This document shows, piece after piece, positions 1 to 7,224 of a DNA stretch of 22,420 nucleotides (positions within the stretch are counted from its first letter, which is position 1; each line of letters starts with the position of its first letter). The stretch spans positions 1 to 22,420 of the forward strand of contig CAZKTF010000026.1 of assembly GCA_964555565.1 (NCBI GenBank). Direction: 5' to 3'. The notes under the pieces are model-generated. The model was not told the DNA's origin and made no database searches. It was given only the letters and a program-made list of their open reading frames with translations. A program made the position numbers and the translations under genes. The DNA comes from CAZKTF01 sp964555565. Lineage in GTDB: Bacteria > Planctomycetota > JAJSAM01 > JAKLKS01.

Positions 1-66
1 CGCCACGGGCAACGTCGCCGCGGCGACGACGAGGCCGAGCGGGAGGACGTGCTCGCGGCGCCTCAC
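1..66 (-). CDS. N-terminus of a membrane protein downstream of the DUF58 gene (runs off window)
   Basis: Only 22 codons are visible. A GTG start (66-64) overlaps the TGA stop of the DUF58 gene by the GTGA pattern, and the frame stays open to the window edge. The peptide begins MRRREHVLPLGLVVAAATL: three arginines followed by a hydrophobic stretch, which looks like a first membrane segment. In many bacteria the gene after a DUF58 protein encodes a multi-pass transglutaminase-like (TgpA/DUF3488) membrane protein. That identity is an inference from context, because no catalytic part is in the window. Confidence 0.55.
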   Translation of the reverse strand, partial: MRRREHVLPLGLVVAAATLPVA

Positions 67-1187
67 GGGAGCGCCCCCTCGACCGCCCCCGCCGGGCGGA
101 CCCACCGCAGCGCGGGGCGGGTGACCGGGGTGCCCGAGGCCCGCACGAGCACCACCTCCGCGCCCCGGAGCCTCGCCCGCGGGACGAGGGCCAGCGGGTC
201 CCGGGCCGGGTCCGCGGGGCGGACGGAGCGGTGGAGCGCGAGGCGCTCCAGCGCCTCCGCGAGGCCCGCGGGCCCCGTGGCCGCGGGGACCCAGAGCGGT
301 TCCGGCGTCCACGCCGCGAAGGAGGCCCGCCTCCCCTCCGCCCGGAGGCGCAGCAGGAGGCTCGCCGCCGCGGAGAGCGCGCGTTCGAAGGCGACGGGGC
401 GCTCCGGGACCGGGAGCGCGCGGGGATCGGCGTCCAGCGCCACCACAACGCTCCCGGGCTCCAGCCTCTCGAACTCCCGGGAGAGGAGGCGCCCGTGGCG
501 CACGGAGGCCCGCCAGGCGATCCCGCGCGCCGGGTCCCCGGGGCACCACTCGCGGATCCCGCGGAGCGCCTCGCCCCCGCGGGGGGAGGCCACCGCGGCG
601 GCCCGGGGAGCGGCCTCGGGGGTCGCGGCCGAGGGCGGGCGGGTGCACGCCACGGGGATGCGCCGGGGGTAGGCGAGCACCTCCACGGACCCGGGCGGGG
701 CCGGGCGCCAGCGCGCGAGGCCGAAGGGCCAGAGGATCTCCACCGCCGGCGGGGGAATCCTGTGGACCCCGCGGCGGCGCACGCGCGCGCGGAGCTCGAT
801 CGTCCGCGTCCCGCCCGGGGGGACCTCGCCGACGGCGCCCGCGGGCTCCGCGGCCGCGGCCGTCTCCAGGGCGAAGACCCCGCGCACGGTCCGGGGCCCC
901 GCGTTGCGGACGGTCACGCGGACCGGGAACTCCTCCCAGGCGAAGACCCGGGAGGAGGCGTCGCAGGAGACGGCCAGGGAGGCCCCGGCACGCGCGGCCC
1001 CGAGGTGCCCCACGAGGTAGAGCGCCCCGAGGAGCGCCGAGCCCGCGTAGAGGGTGGCGTGGGGCCTCTCCAGCCCGAGGAGCAGGAAGACGCCGGCGGC
1101 GTAGAGGACCTGGAGGCCCCGGCGCGTGGGCCGCGTGGACAGCAGCGCCGCGAGGACGCCCGCGGCGCGGCCGCCCCCTGCCTCCAT
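63..1187 (-). CDS. DUF58 domain-containing protein
   Basis: A 374-residue protein with two hydrophobic segments near the N-terminus (about residues 25-39 and 45-62), then a beta-rich region (about 70-180). The DUF58 signature lies around residues 206-240 (GEALRGIREWCPGDPARGI, followed by W-R-A-S and LLSREFE). The remainder reads like the degenerate vWA-like half of the family (VVVALDAD near 247-254). DUF58 proteins usually sit in MoxR/vWA/transglutaminase clusters linked to envelope functions; their biochemical role is unknown. The next gene overlaps its stop codon, so the two are probably translationally coupled. The ATG at 1187 is supported by a TAGGAT box six bases upstream. Confidence 0.85.
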   Translation of the reverse strand: MEAGGGRAAGVLAALLSTRPTRRGLQVLYAAGVFLLLGLERPHATLYAGSALLGALYLVGHLGAARAGASLAVSCDASSRVFAWEEFPVRVTVRNAGPRTVRGVFALETAAAAEPAGAVGEVPPGGTRTIELRARVRRRGVHRIPPPAVEILWPFGLARWRPAPPGSVEVLAYPRRIPVACTRPPSAATPEAAPRAAAVASPRGGEALRGIREWCPGDPARGIAWRASVRHGRLLSREFERLEPGSVVVALDADPRALPVPERPVAFERALSAAASLLLRLRAEGRRASFAAWTPEPLWVPAATGPAGLAEALERLALHRSVRPADPARDPLALVPRARLRGAEVVLVRASGTPVTRPALRWVRPAGAVEGALP

Positions 1188-1193
1188 GCCCCG

Positions 1194-1199
1194 ATCCTA
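1194..1199 (-). promoter_or_regulatory. Candidate -10 box (TAGGAT) for the DUF58 gene
   Basis: TAGGAT on the minus strand ends six bases before the ATG at 1187. This would place transcription initiation at or next to the start codon. No Shine-Dalgarno sequence or -35 hexamer is apparent. It matches the pattern seen before six other genes in this window. Confidence 0.5.
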
Positions 1200-1242
1200 A
1201 CCCGCGGCCCGGATCCTCGGCGGCGCTCCCCCGTGCGCGCCG

Positions 1243-1248
1243 TAGGCT
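1243..1248 (+). promoter_or_regulatory. Candidate -10 box (TAGGCT) for the pilin-like gene
   Basis: TAGGCT lies seven bases before the ATG at 1256, with no purine-rich ribosome binding site between. It is consistent with a leaderless transcript. It is divergent from the DUF58 box about 44 bases away. Confidence 0.45.
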
Positions 1249-1255
1249 CGCGGCC

Positions 1256-1858
1256 ATGTCCGGCCCCGGGGAGCGCCGCTTCCGGCCCGCCCTGGGCCTC
1301 CTCGAGGCCGGGGCCCTCCTCGTGGTCGTGCTGGGCGTGGCCTACGCCGTCGCGCCCGGGGCCTGGGCGCGGAACGCCGCCTCCGCGGAGACCGCCGCCC
1401 TGGACGTCCTCGGGGCGATGGCCGACGCGGAGGAGGCGGCGCTCCGGGGCGGCGGGACCTACCTCCCCCTCCCCGAGCTCCTCGCCCGCGACCCGGGGCT
1501 CGCGAGGCGCGGGCTCGAGCCCTCCCCGGTCGCCGGGGTCTACGCGGGGCCGGCCTACTGGTTCGCGGTGCTGCTGGCCGACGAGGAGGGTCGGCCGCGG
1601 CGCGCCGCGACGGCCCCCTCGCCGCGCGGCTTCGTGGCCCTCGCGTGGCCCCGCCGGCCCGGCGTGGACGCCGTCCGGGCGCTGGCCGCGCTGCCGGGGG
1701 GGGTGTCCTGGCAGCACGCGCTCGAGAACCGCGGCTCCGGCGACCCCGCGCGCCCTCCCGTCCCCCGCGCCGTCTTCCCCCCGCCGAAGGCCGGCGTCCC
1801 CCAGGTCCCGCAGCCCCCGCCCGACTGGAGCGCGCTGAAGCGTCCGAAGGCACGCTAA
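1256..1858 (+). CDS. Small pilin-like or single-pass membrane protein, function unknown
   Basis: A 200-residue protein. It has an N-terminal charged segment, one hydrophobic helix (about residues 13-33, GLLEAGALLVVVLGVAYAV) and an alanine/glutamate-rich helical stretch (about 40-62). A globular part follows, containing PAYWFAVLLADEEG and FVALAWPRR, then a proline-rich tail. The long N-terminal helix followed by a compact domain recalls type II secretion/type IV pseudopilins. However, the classical G/FTLIE processing site is absent: the nearest glutamate is Glu17, three residues after Gly14, rather than at +5. No pilus or secretion gene is adjacent. It is transcribed alone, convergent with the M6 protease gene 12 bases away. 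Confidence 0.6.
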   Translation: MSGPGERRFRPALGLLEAGALLVVVLGVAYAVAPGAWARNAASAETAALDVLGAMADAEEAALRGGGTYLPLPELLARDPGLARRGLEPSPVAGVYAGPAYWFAVLLADEEGRPRRAATAPSPRGFVALAWPRRPGVDAVRALAALPGGVSWQHALENRGSGDPARPPVPRAVFPPPKAGVPQVPQPPPDWSALKRPKAR

Positions 1859-1870
1859 GGCGTCGGCCCT

Positions 1871-3559
1871 TCAGTCCTCCGACGCGGGCTCTCCCGGGGC
1901 GACCTCGGCCTCGTCGCGCGCGGGGGCGTCCTCCGGGCGGCCGGCGTAGACCCGGACGAGCAGGCCGGTGACGGGGTCGCGGAGGCTCGCGTGGCCCGCG
2001 GAGTCCACGGGGAGAGGGACGCGCCGCGGGGGAGGGGCCTCCACGGGCCGGGGGTCCCCGATCCGGAAGGCGACGACGCCGCCCGGGAGCGTGCGGATCG
2101 CGGTGAGCCGGAGGACCCCCGCGCTCCCGGGGTGGGTCTCGCCGGTGAGCGCCCCGCCGCGGGGCCCGGGGAACGGGACCTCGTCGGGGCGGATCATCGA
2201 GGCGTCGGGCGCGTCGATCCCGTGGGCCTCCACCAGGTCGAGGCAGGGGCGCTCGAAGGGTCCCTCGCCCGTGGGGCCGTTCACCCGCCACACGAGGAGC
2301 CCCTCCCCCGGGAGGTCCGCGTCCCAGCCCGCGCGGCGGCGGTTCTCGAGGAGGAAGCACTCGCTCGTCCCCTCGCCCGGGACGACGAAGGCCTCGCCGC
2401 GGCCGGCCGTCGAGGGGCCGAGGGCGAGGTCCTGGATCGCGCAGGGGTCCACGGCCGCGGGCCGGAGCCACCCCAGGGCCGCGCGGCACCAGGCGCAGAG
2501 GCCGAAGGGCCGATCGACCCCGCTCTCGCCCCCGCCCCGGTGGCCGAGCGCCATGAGGCAGAAGTCCCCCACCCCGGTGCGGTGCGCGACCCCGTACTGG
2601 TCCGGGAGCCCGAGGAGGTGGCCGAACTCGTGGCAGAGGACGCCGATGGGTTCCGGCTCCTCCTCCGCGCCCACGTTCTTCACGAAGTAGGGGAGGACGC
2701 GCCCCCCCGCGCGGAGAGAGGCCCGGTGCGGCCAGAGCGCGCGGCGCGGCGCCGACGCCACGGGTCCCGGGTAGAGGAAGGCCACCCCGTCGAAGGGGTC
2801 GAGCGCCCCGTCCCCCTCCCGCGCGAGGAGGATCCGGATGGCGCGGGCGTAGAGGCTGTCGGGCCCGGCCCCCATCGGCTGGTCGGCGAAGGCGCGGCGG
2901 GGGGCGGGCACCCGCACGGCGGGGAGCACACGGCCGGTGACCTCGAGGGCCCCGCGGGACTGGTCGCGGAAGTAGTCGCGGAGGCTCCCGTGCAGGCGCC
3001 TCCCCGAGGGGAGGGGGCCGCGGTGGGCCTCCACGGAGAAGAAGAGACGGTCGAGGACGGTGTCCGCGGATGCCGGGGACCGCGGCGAGTCCTGGAGCGC
3101 GAGCGGGACGACGGCCAGCCGGAAGACCGGCCCGCGGAAGAGCGCCCCGTCGCCGGGGCGCGGGACGAGGGGGACCGGGACGGCGCAGGGGACTCCCTCC
3201 CGCCCGAACTCCACGAGCACCCGCTCGCCGGGAACGCGGACGCGGATCATCCACGCGGCGGCGGTCGCGTCCGGGGGCTCGACGCCGTCGAGCGCCACGA
3301 CCTCGTCCCCGCGCCGGAGGCCCGCCCGTTCCGCGGGGCTGCCGGGGGCCGTGCCCGCCACGGCCGGCGGGGCGGAGCCCGGGACGAAGGAGACCCCGAT
3401 CGACGCCTCCTCGGGCGAGGGGAGCCGGTAGGGGATCGTGCGGGCCTCGGCAGGGCGGCGGGGAGCGTCCTCCTCCCCCCCCGCCCGCGAGGGGGCCGAC
3501 CCCAGGAGCGTCGCCAGCACGGCGGCGGCCGCCGACCCGCGGACCGTGCACCGCCTCAC
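1871..3559 (-). CDS. Secreted M6-family (immune inhibitor A-like) metalloprotease with N-terminal PDZ domain
   Basis: A 562-residue protein starting at a GTG that overlaps the stop of the FAA-hydrolase gene (GTGA). The N-terminus (VRRCTVRGSAAAAVLATLLG) looks like a signal peptide, cleaved near SRA. A PDZ-like domain covers about residues 52-125 (GSPAERAGLRRGDEVVALDG). The protease domain follows, with the zinc motif HEFGHLLGLPDQYG at 310-323: His310, Glu311, His314 and, as third ligand, Asp320. A Met-turn-like CLMALG sits at 334-339. The HExxHxxGxxD arrangement is that of M6/metzincin-like peptidases. The C-terminal part carries ENRRRAGWDADLPGEGLLVW, typical of M6 proteins. It is probably exported and cleaves an envelope or external protein; the substrate is unknown. 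The frame continues far upstream without a stop, but that part is the antisense of the FAA gene. Confidence 0.88.
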   Translation of the reverse strand: MRRCTVRGSAAAAVLATLLGSAPSRAGGEEDAPRRPAEARTIPYRLPSPEEASIGVSFVPGSAPPAVAGTAPGSPAERAGLRRGDEVVALDGVEPPDATAAAWMIRVRVPGERVLVEFGREGVPCAVPVPLVPRPGDGALFRGPVFRLAVVPLALQDSPRSPASADTVLDRLFFSVEAHRGPLPSGRRLHGSLRDYFRDQSRGALEVTGRVLPAVRVPAPRRAFADQPMGAGPDSLYARAIRILLAREGDGALDPFDGVAFLYPGPVASAPRRALWPHRASLRAGGRVLPYFVKNVGAEEEPEPIGVLCHEFGHLLGLPDQYGVAHRTGVGDFCLMALGHRGGGESGVDRPFGLCAWCRAALGWLRPAAVDPCAIQDLALGPSTAGRGEAFVVPGEGTSECFLLENRRRAGWDADLPGEGLLVWRVNGPTGEGPFERPCLDLVEAHGIDAPDASMIRPDEVPFPGPRGGALTGETHPGSAGVLRLTAIRTLPGGVVAFRIGDPRPVEAPPPRRVPLPVDSAGHASLRDPVTGLLVRVYAGRPEDAPARDEAEVAPGEPASED

Positions 3560-4473
3560 GCGGGGGGGGCCTCGGCCACGACCGGGTTCCGGAGGACCCC
3601 GAGACCGTCGATCCGGACCTCGACCGTCTGCCCGGCCTCGATCGGACCCACCCCCTCGGGCGTGCCCGTGAGGAGGACGTCCCCGGGCTCCAGCGTCATC
3701 CGGCGGGAGGCGCGGGCGACGAGCGCCGCGACCCCGTGGAGCATCTGCGACGCGGGGGCGTCCTGCCGCGGCTTCCCGTCCACGAGGCAGCGGACGCGGA
3801 GCGCCGCCGGGTCGGGGACCTCCTCGCGCGGGACGAGCCCGGGCCCGAGCGGGAGGAAGGTGTCCCCGTTCTTCGCCGCGAACCAGGGGAGCCGCGCTTC
3901 CTGGAGCGAGCGCTGGAGGGTGCGCGCCGTGACGTCGTTGGCGCAGGCGTAGCCCGCTACCCAGTCGATCGCCATCGTCTCCGGGATGTGCTTCCCGCGC
4001 CGGCCGATCACCACGGCGATCTCGGCCTCGTGGTGGACCTCCCCCGGCACGCCGTAGGGGAGGACCACGGGCTCTCCCGGCCCGACGCAGCAGGAGGGGG
4101 CCTTCCCGAAGAAGAAGGGCTCCGCGGGGGGCTCGTTGCCGAGCTCCCGCGCGTGCTTCGCGTAGTTGCGCCCCACGGCGATCACCTTCCCCGGCCGGAA
4201 GGGGAGGGTGAGGACGGGGTCCGCGAGGCGGGCCTCCTCGAGGGCGCCGGACGCCCGGAGCCCGTCGAGGAGGGCGCGCAGCCGCCCGGGCGGGGGGAGC
4301 CCCGCCTCCAGCATGGACTCGAGCCTCGCGGGCCGGACCCCGGTCGCCCGGGTCCCCCCCGCCCGCTTCACGGCGGCCGCCAGGTCGTAGACGGAGTCCC
4401 CGAGCCCCACCGCGGTGCGCGGTCGTTCCCGGACGAGGACCGTCAGGAGGGTGACGGCGGGGAACGGCTCCAC
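3556..4473 (-). CDS. Fumarylacetoacetate hydrolase (FAA) family protein
   Basis: A 305-residue protein with the full FAA-hydrolase fold signature. GKVIAVGRNYAKHARELGNE lies at about 96-114 and the metal-binding glutamates Glu149 and Glu151 are in HHEAEIAVVIGRRGKHI. Asp180 is in ANDVTAR, Lys201 in FAAKNGD, and the C-terminal LLTGTPEGVGPIEAGQTVEV is present. Members hydrolyse or decarboxylate 2-oxo acids and acylpyruvates (for example acylpyruvase, oxaloacetate decarboxylase or 2-hydroxyhepta-2,4-diene-1,7-dioate isomerase). The exact substrate cannot be told from sequence, and no aromatic-degradation genes are nearby. GTG 4473 is chosen because GGAGG lies five bases upstream and an in-frame TAG precedes it. 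It is translationally coupled to the M6 protease gene. Confidence 0.9.
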   Translation of the reverse strand: MEPFPAVTLLTVLVRERPRTAVGLGDSVYDLAAAVKRAGGTRATGVRPARLESMLEAGLPPPGRLRALLDGLRASGALEEARLADPVLTLPFRPGKVIAVGRNYAKHARELGNEPPAEPFFFGKAPSCCVGPGEPVVLPYGVPGEVHHEAEIAVVIGRRGKHIPETMAIDWVAGYACANDVTARTLQRSLQEARLPWFAAKNGDTFLPLGPGLVPREEVPDPAALRVRCLVDGKPRQDAPASQMLHGVAALVARASRRMTLEPGDVLLTGTPEGVGPIEAGQTVEVRIDGLGVLRNPVVAEAPPA

Positions 4474-4564
4474 GGGGGCCTCCGGGGCCCGCGCCTCGAC
4501 GAGGGGCCCTCTCTCCCTTGGCTATCGTCCGGCAGAGGTGGCGGCTGCAGCGGGGCCAGGCGAT

Positions 4565-4697
4565 GGGGTCAGACCTCGGGTGCTTGCAAACGCGGGTGCT
4601 GAGGAGCAGAGGGGTCAGACCCCGGTCGTTTGCAAACGCTGGGGAGCGACGCGAGGGGTCTGAGGCCACGGTTTGCAAACGCCCGAGGTCTGACCCC
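4565..4697. repeat. REP/BIME-like inverted-repeat element after purM
   Basis: The ends, 4565-4591 and 4671-4697, are inverted copies matching at 25 of 27 positions. Each carries GGGGTCAGACC plus TTGCAAAC. A middle copy (4611-4638) holds GGGGTCAGACC followed by the perfect 12-base palindrome CGTTTGCAAACG (4627-4638), and 4611-4623 is itself near-palindromic. A variant GGGGTCTGAGG begins at 4655. The right end abuts and shares a base with the purM stop codon (4697-4699). The element resembles short palindromic repeats mobilised by REP-associated tyrosine (Y1) transposases; no such transposase gene is in the window. Its hairpins could also end or attenuate purM transcription before the FAA gene. 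Confidence 0.7.
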
Positions 4698-5755
4698 TAC
4701 TGTTTCAGCACGCAGTCGCCGCGACCGGGTCGGATCTCCCCGATGACGGGCGCCTCCACGCCACGGCGCCGGAGCGCACGGCGGAGCGCGTCCGCGTCCC
4801 GCGGGGCCGCCACGAGGACCATCCCCATCCCCATGTTGAACACGCGGTAGGCCTCGGCGCGCGAGACCTTCCCGCGGGCGCAGAGGAGCCGGAACAGCGG
4901 GGGCACCTCCCAGGCGCCGGGGTCCAGCACGGCCCTGCAGTCGCGGGGGAGGACGCGCGGCACGTTGTCGTAGAACCCGCCCCCCGTGATGTGGGCCATG
5001 GCCTTCACCCATCGCCGCGGCAGCAGCGGGAGGAGCAGCGGCGCGTAGGAGCGGTGGACCGCCAGCAGCGCGTCGCCGAGGGTCGTCCCGAGTTCCGGGA
5101 CCCGGCGGCCAAGGTCCGCCGGCCGGCGCACGAGCGCCCGGCGGGCCAGCGTGTAGCCGTTCGTGTGGAGGCCCGTCGAGGGGAGCCCGAGGAGGAGGTC
5201 CCCCGGGCGGACGCCGGGCCGCGGCAGGACCTCCGGGCGATCGACCACGCCGACGATGGTCGCGGCGAGGTCGTACTCCCCCTCCGGGTACATCCCCGGC
5301 ATCTCCGCGGTCTCGCCCCCGACCAGCGAGCAGGAGTTCTCGCGGCAGGCCTTCGCGAGCCCCGCGAAGAGCGCCCGGAGCGTCGCCGGCCGGAGCCGCC
5401 CCGAGGCCACGTAGTCGAGGAGGAACAGCGGCCGGGCCCCCTGCACGAGGATGTCGTTGGCGCAGTGGTTCACGATGTCCTGCCCCACCGTGTCGTGCCG
5501 GTCCATCGCGAAGGCGATCTTGAGCTTCGTCCCCACGCCGTCCGTCGAGGCGCAGAGAAGCGGGTCCCTCATCCCGCGCGGCCGGAACCGGTAGAGCGAC
5601 CCGAAGCCCCCGATCCCCCCCAGCACGTTCCGGTCGAAGGTCGAGGCGAACACGCGCTTCGCGGCCTGGATGGCCCGCATCTTCCGATCGATGTCCACGC
5701 CAACGCGCGCGTAGGCGGAGGCGCGGGGGACGGTGGACCGCCGGCGCTCGGTCAT
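4697..5755 (-). CDS. purM: Phosphoribosylformylglycinamidine cyclo-ligase (AIR synthetase)
   Basis: A 352-residue protein close to the normal family length of about 345. It catalyses ATP-dependent closure of FGAM to 5-aminoimidazole ribonucleotide in cytoplasmic purine biosynthesis. Visible signatures: Y-A-x-x-GVDID near 15-23, LGGIGGFGSL at 45-54, the ATP/substrate motif STDGVGTKLK at 70-79, and VGQDIVNHCANDILVQGA at 90-107. LVGGETAEMPGMYPEGEYDL follows around 143-162, HITGGGFYDNVPRVLP is in the second half, and FNMGMGMV lies near the C-terminus. No purN or purD lies beside it. The ATG at 5755 is preceded by TAGACT eight bases upstream, with no Shine-Dalgarno. The stop codon is the boundary of a palindromic repeat element. 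Confidence 0.97.
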   Translation of the reverse strand: MTERRRSTVPRASAYARVGVDIDRKMRAIQAAKRVFASTFDRNVLGGIGGFGSLYRFRPRGMRDPLLCASTDGVGTKLKIAFAMDRHDTVGQDIVNHCANDILVQGARPLFLLDYVASGRLRPATLRALFAGLAKACRENSCSLVGGETAEMPGMYPEGEYDLAATIVGVVDRPEVLPRPGVRPGDLLLGLPSTGLHTNGYTLARRALVRRPADLGRRVPELGTTLGDALLAVHRSYAPLLLPLLPRRWVKAMAHITGGGFYDNVPRVLPRDCRAVLDPGAWEVPPLFRLLCARGKVSRAEAYRVFNMGMGMVLVAAPRDADALRRALRRRGVEAPVIGEIRPGRGDCVLKQ

Positions 5756-5763
5756 GGGGCGGG

Positions 5764-5769
5764 AGTCTA
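5764..5769 (-). promoter_or_regulatory. purM: Candidate -10 box (TAGACT) for purM
   Basis: TAGACT on the minus strand ends eight bases before the purM ATG at 5755. The opposite-strand box at 5782-5787 faces the other way. The purM and 5794 genes would therefore be fired divergently from a 38-base interval. Confidence 0.5.
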
Positions 5770-5781
5770 ATGCCCCTCCGG

Positions 5782-5787
5782 TACGAT
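5782..5787 (+). promoter_or_regulatory. Candidate -10 box (TACGAT) for the 5794 gene
   Basis: TACGAT lies six bases before the ATG at 5794. It supports that start rather than the in-frame ATG at 5770, which lies upstream of the box. Confidence 0.45.
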
Positions 5788-5793
5788 GCCTTC

Positions 5794-7206
5794 ATGGTCC
5801 GCGAGGGAACGGCCACGGCTACCACGGCGGCGACGACCAACGGACCGGAAGCGCCTGCCACCGTGCTCGTCCTGCTCGTTCTCGCTCCCGGCTGCGTCTT
5901 CCCGCGGTTCTCCGCCGCGCCCCCGGTGCGGCTCCCGCCCGCCGCGGGGAAGGGACTCCCGCTCCGCGAGAAGGAGGCCGGGTTCGAGCGGGGGCTCGAC
6001 GCCCGCCACCTCCGCCCCGAGGGGCTCCTCGACTACCGGGTCCGCCTCCCGGAGGGTCCCGCCGGCCCCGTCAAGCGGTCCTACCTCTCGGACCAGGCCT
6101 GCTGGACCGGGGTCCTCCTCGGGGCGGAGTGCGAGCGGTGGGCGGCCACGCGCGACCCGGCCGGACTCACCCGCGTGCGGGGCCTCCTCGACGGGCTGGC
6201 GCTCCTCTCCGGCGTGACCGGCGAGCGCGGGCTCTTCGCCCGGTACGCCTACCGCTCGGGGAACGGGCGCCAGGTGGAGCCCTACCCGGACCAGTGGCAC
6301 GACGGCGCCGCGGGGTACGAGGGCTGGCGCTGGCGCGGGGACCTCTCCAAGGACCAGGTGGCGGGGCTGCTCTACGGGCTCGCGGCCGTGGCGGACCTGG
6401 TGGAGGATCCCCTCGCGCGTGCCCGGGCCGCCCGGCTGCTGGGGGACCTGGCCGACCGGGTCCTCGGGCGCGGGGGCCGGATCGAGGACGCGGGCGGGAC
6501 CCCCACCACCTACGGGAACCTCTCCCCCCGCGTGATGGGGTTCCCCGTGGGCGTGAACGCGGCCATCCTCCTCGGGCTGGCCGACGCCGCGGCGCGGGCC
6601 ACGGGCGAGCCGCGCCACCGCCGCGGCCTCGAGGACCTCCTCGGCGGGGGCGCCGACGCGGCGCTCCGCTACCCCACGATCCGCGCGCTCGGGAAGGAGA
6701 ACTGGAACAACCCGAACATGACGGCGCTGGCCCTGGCCTCCGCCCTGAGGACCCCGCCCGGGGAGGACGCCTCGCGGGCCCGGTTCCGGCGCGGGGCCGA
6801 GGAGGCGATGCGGCGGATCCTCGGCCTGCACCGGGGCGAGGGGAACGCCTTCTGGATCGCGGTGGCGGGCCCGGCGGGCGCCGCGGCCGGGGCCCTCCCT
6901 GGGGACCTCGAGGCCGCGCGGGCCGCGCTCCGCGACTTCCCCGCCGACGCCACGGAGCACCCCGCCGACCACCGGGGCCGCCCCGACCGCACGCGCTCCC
7001 TCTGGACGAGCCGCCGGGGGCGGGAACGCCTCACGCAGCCCCTCCGCGTGGACGAGATGCCCGCGTCCTCCTTCTGCTGGAAGAACGACCCCTACGAGGC
7101 GGTCCAGGAGCCCGACGCCGACGGCCGCACCGTCTGCTCCGGCGTGGACTTCCTCGCCGCCTACTGGCCGCTGCGGCGGCTGGGGTCGATCACAGCGAGC
7201 GAGTAG
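5794..7206 (+). CDS. Unrecognised exported protein, possible alpha-helical-barrel fold
   Basis: 470 residues from the ATG at 5794; an in-frame ATG at 5770 would add eight. A hydrophobic stretch, ATVLVLLVLAPGC, ends in a cysteine near residue 34. This could be a weak lipoprotein signal (proline at -2 is not canonical) or a Sec signal. The body is mostly helical and rich in Trp, Tyr and Gly: YEGWRWRGDLSKDQVAGLLYG, TTYGNLSPRVMGFPVGVNAA, KENWNNPNMTALALASALR and PASSFCWKNDPYEAVQEP. Alternating helices with conserved aromatics between them recall the (alpha/alpha)6 barrels of some glycan-active enzymes, but no family motif or catalytic residue is recognised. It ends convergent to the large repeat protein, 18 bases away. 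No function is proposed. Confidence 0.75.
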   Translation: MVREGTATATTAATTNGPEAPATVLVLLVLAPGCVFPRFSAAPPVRLPPAAGKGLPLREKEAGFERGLDARHLRPEGLLDYRVRLPEGPAGPVKRSYLSDQACWTGVLLGAECERWAATRDPAGLTRVRGLLDGLALLSGVTGERGLFARYAYRSGNGRQVEPYPDQWHDGAAGYEGWRWRGDLSKDQVAGLLYGLAAVADLVEDPLARARAARLLGDLADRVLGRGGRIEDAGGTPTTYGNLSPRVMGFPVGVNAAILLGLADAAARATGEPRHRRGLEDLLGGGADAALRYPTIRALGKENWNNPNMTALALASALRTPPGEDASRARFRRGAEEAMRRILGLHRGEGNAFWIAVAGPAGAAAGALPGDLEAARAALRDFPADATEHPADHRGRPDRTRSLWTSRRGRERLTQPLRVDEMPASSFCWKNDPYEAVQEPDADGRTVCSGVDFLAAYWPLRRLGSITASE

Positions 7207-7224
7207 GCCCTTCCGGCCGTCCTC

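Noticed and set aside
1197..3551. Minus-strand open frame of 784 codons overlapping the M6 protease gene
   Set aside because: It is an out-of-frame shadow dominated by Arg, Pro and Gly. The overlapping frame has the HExxH zinc motif, PDZ domain and signal peptide.
3560..4678. N-terminal extension of the M6 protease frame up to 4678
   Set aside because: This part overlaps the well-defined FAA-family gene in another frame and crosses the REP-like element. The GTG at 3559 with a signal peptide is a far better start.
4565..4697. CRISPR-like array, because similar units recur three to four times
   Set aside because: The units are unevenly spaced, partly inverted and internally palindromic, with no uniform spacers and no cas gene; a REP/BIME-type element fits better.
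7207..7224. Terminator between the convergent 5794 and 7225 genes
   Set aside because: Only a 4-base GGCC/GGCC stem without a T-run is present in the 18-base gap, too weak to call.
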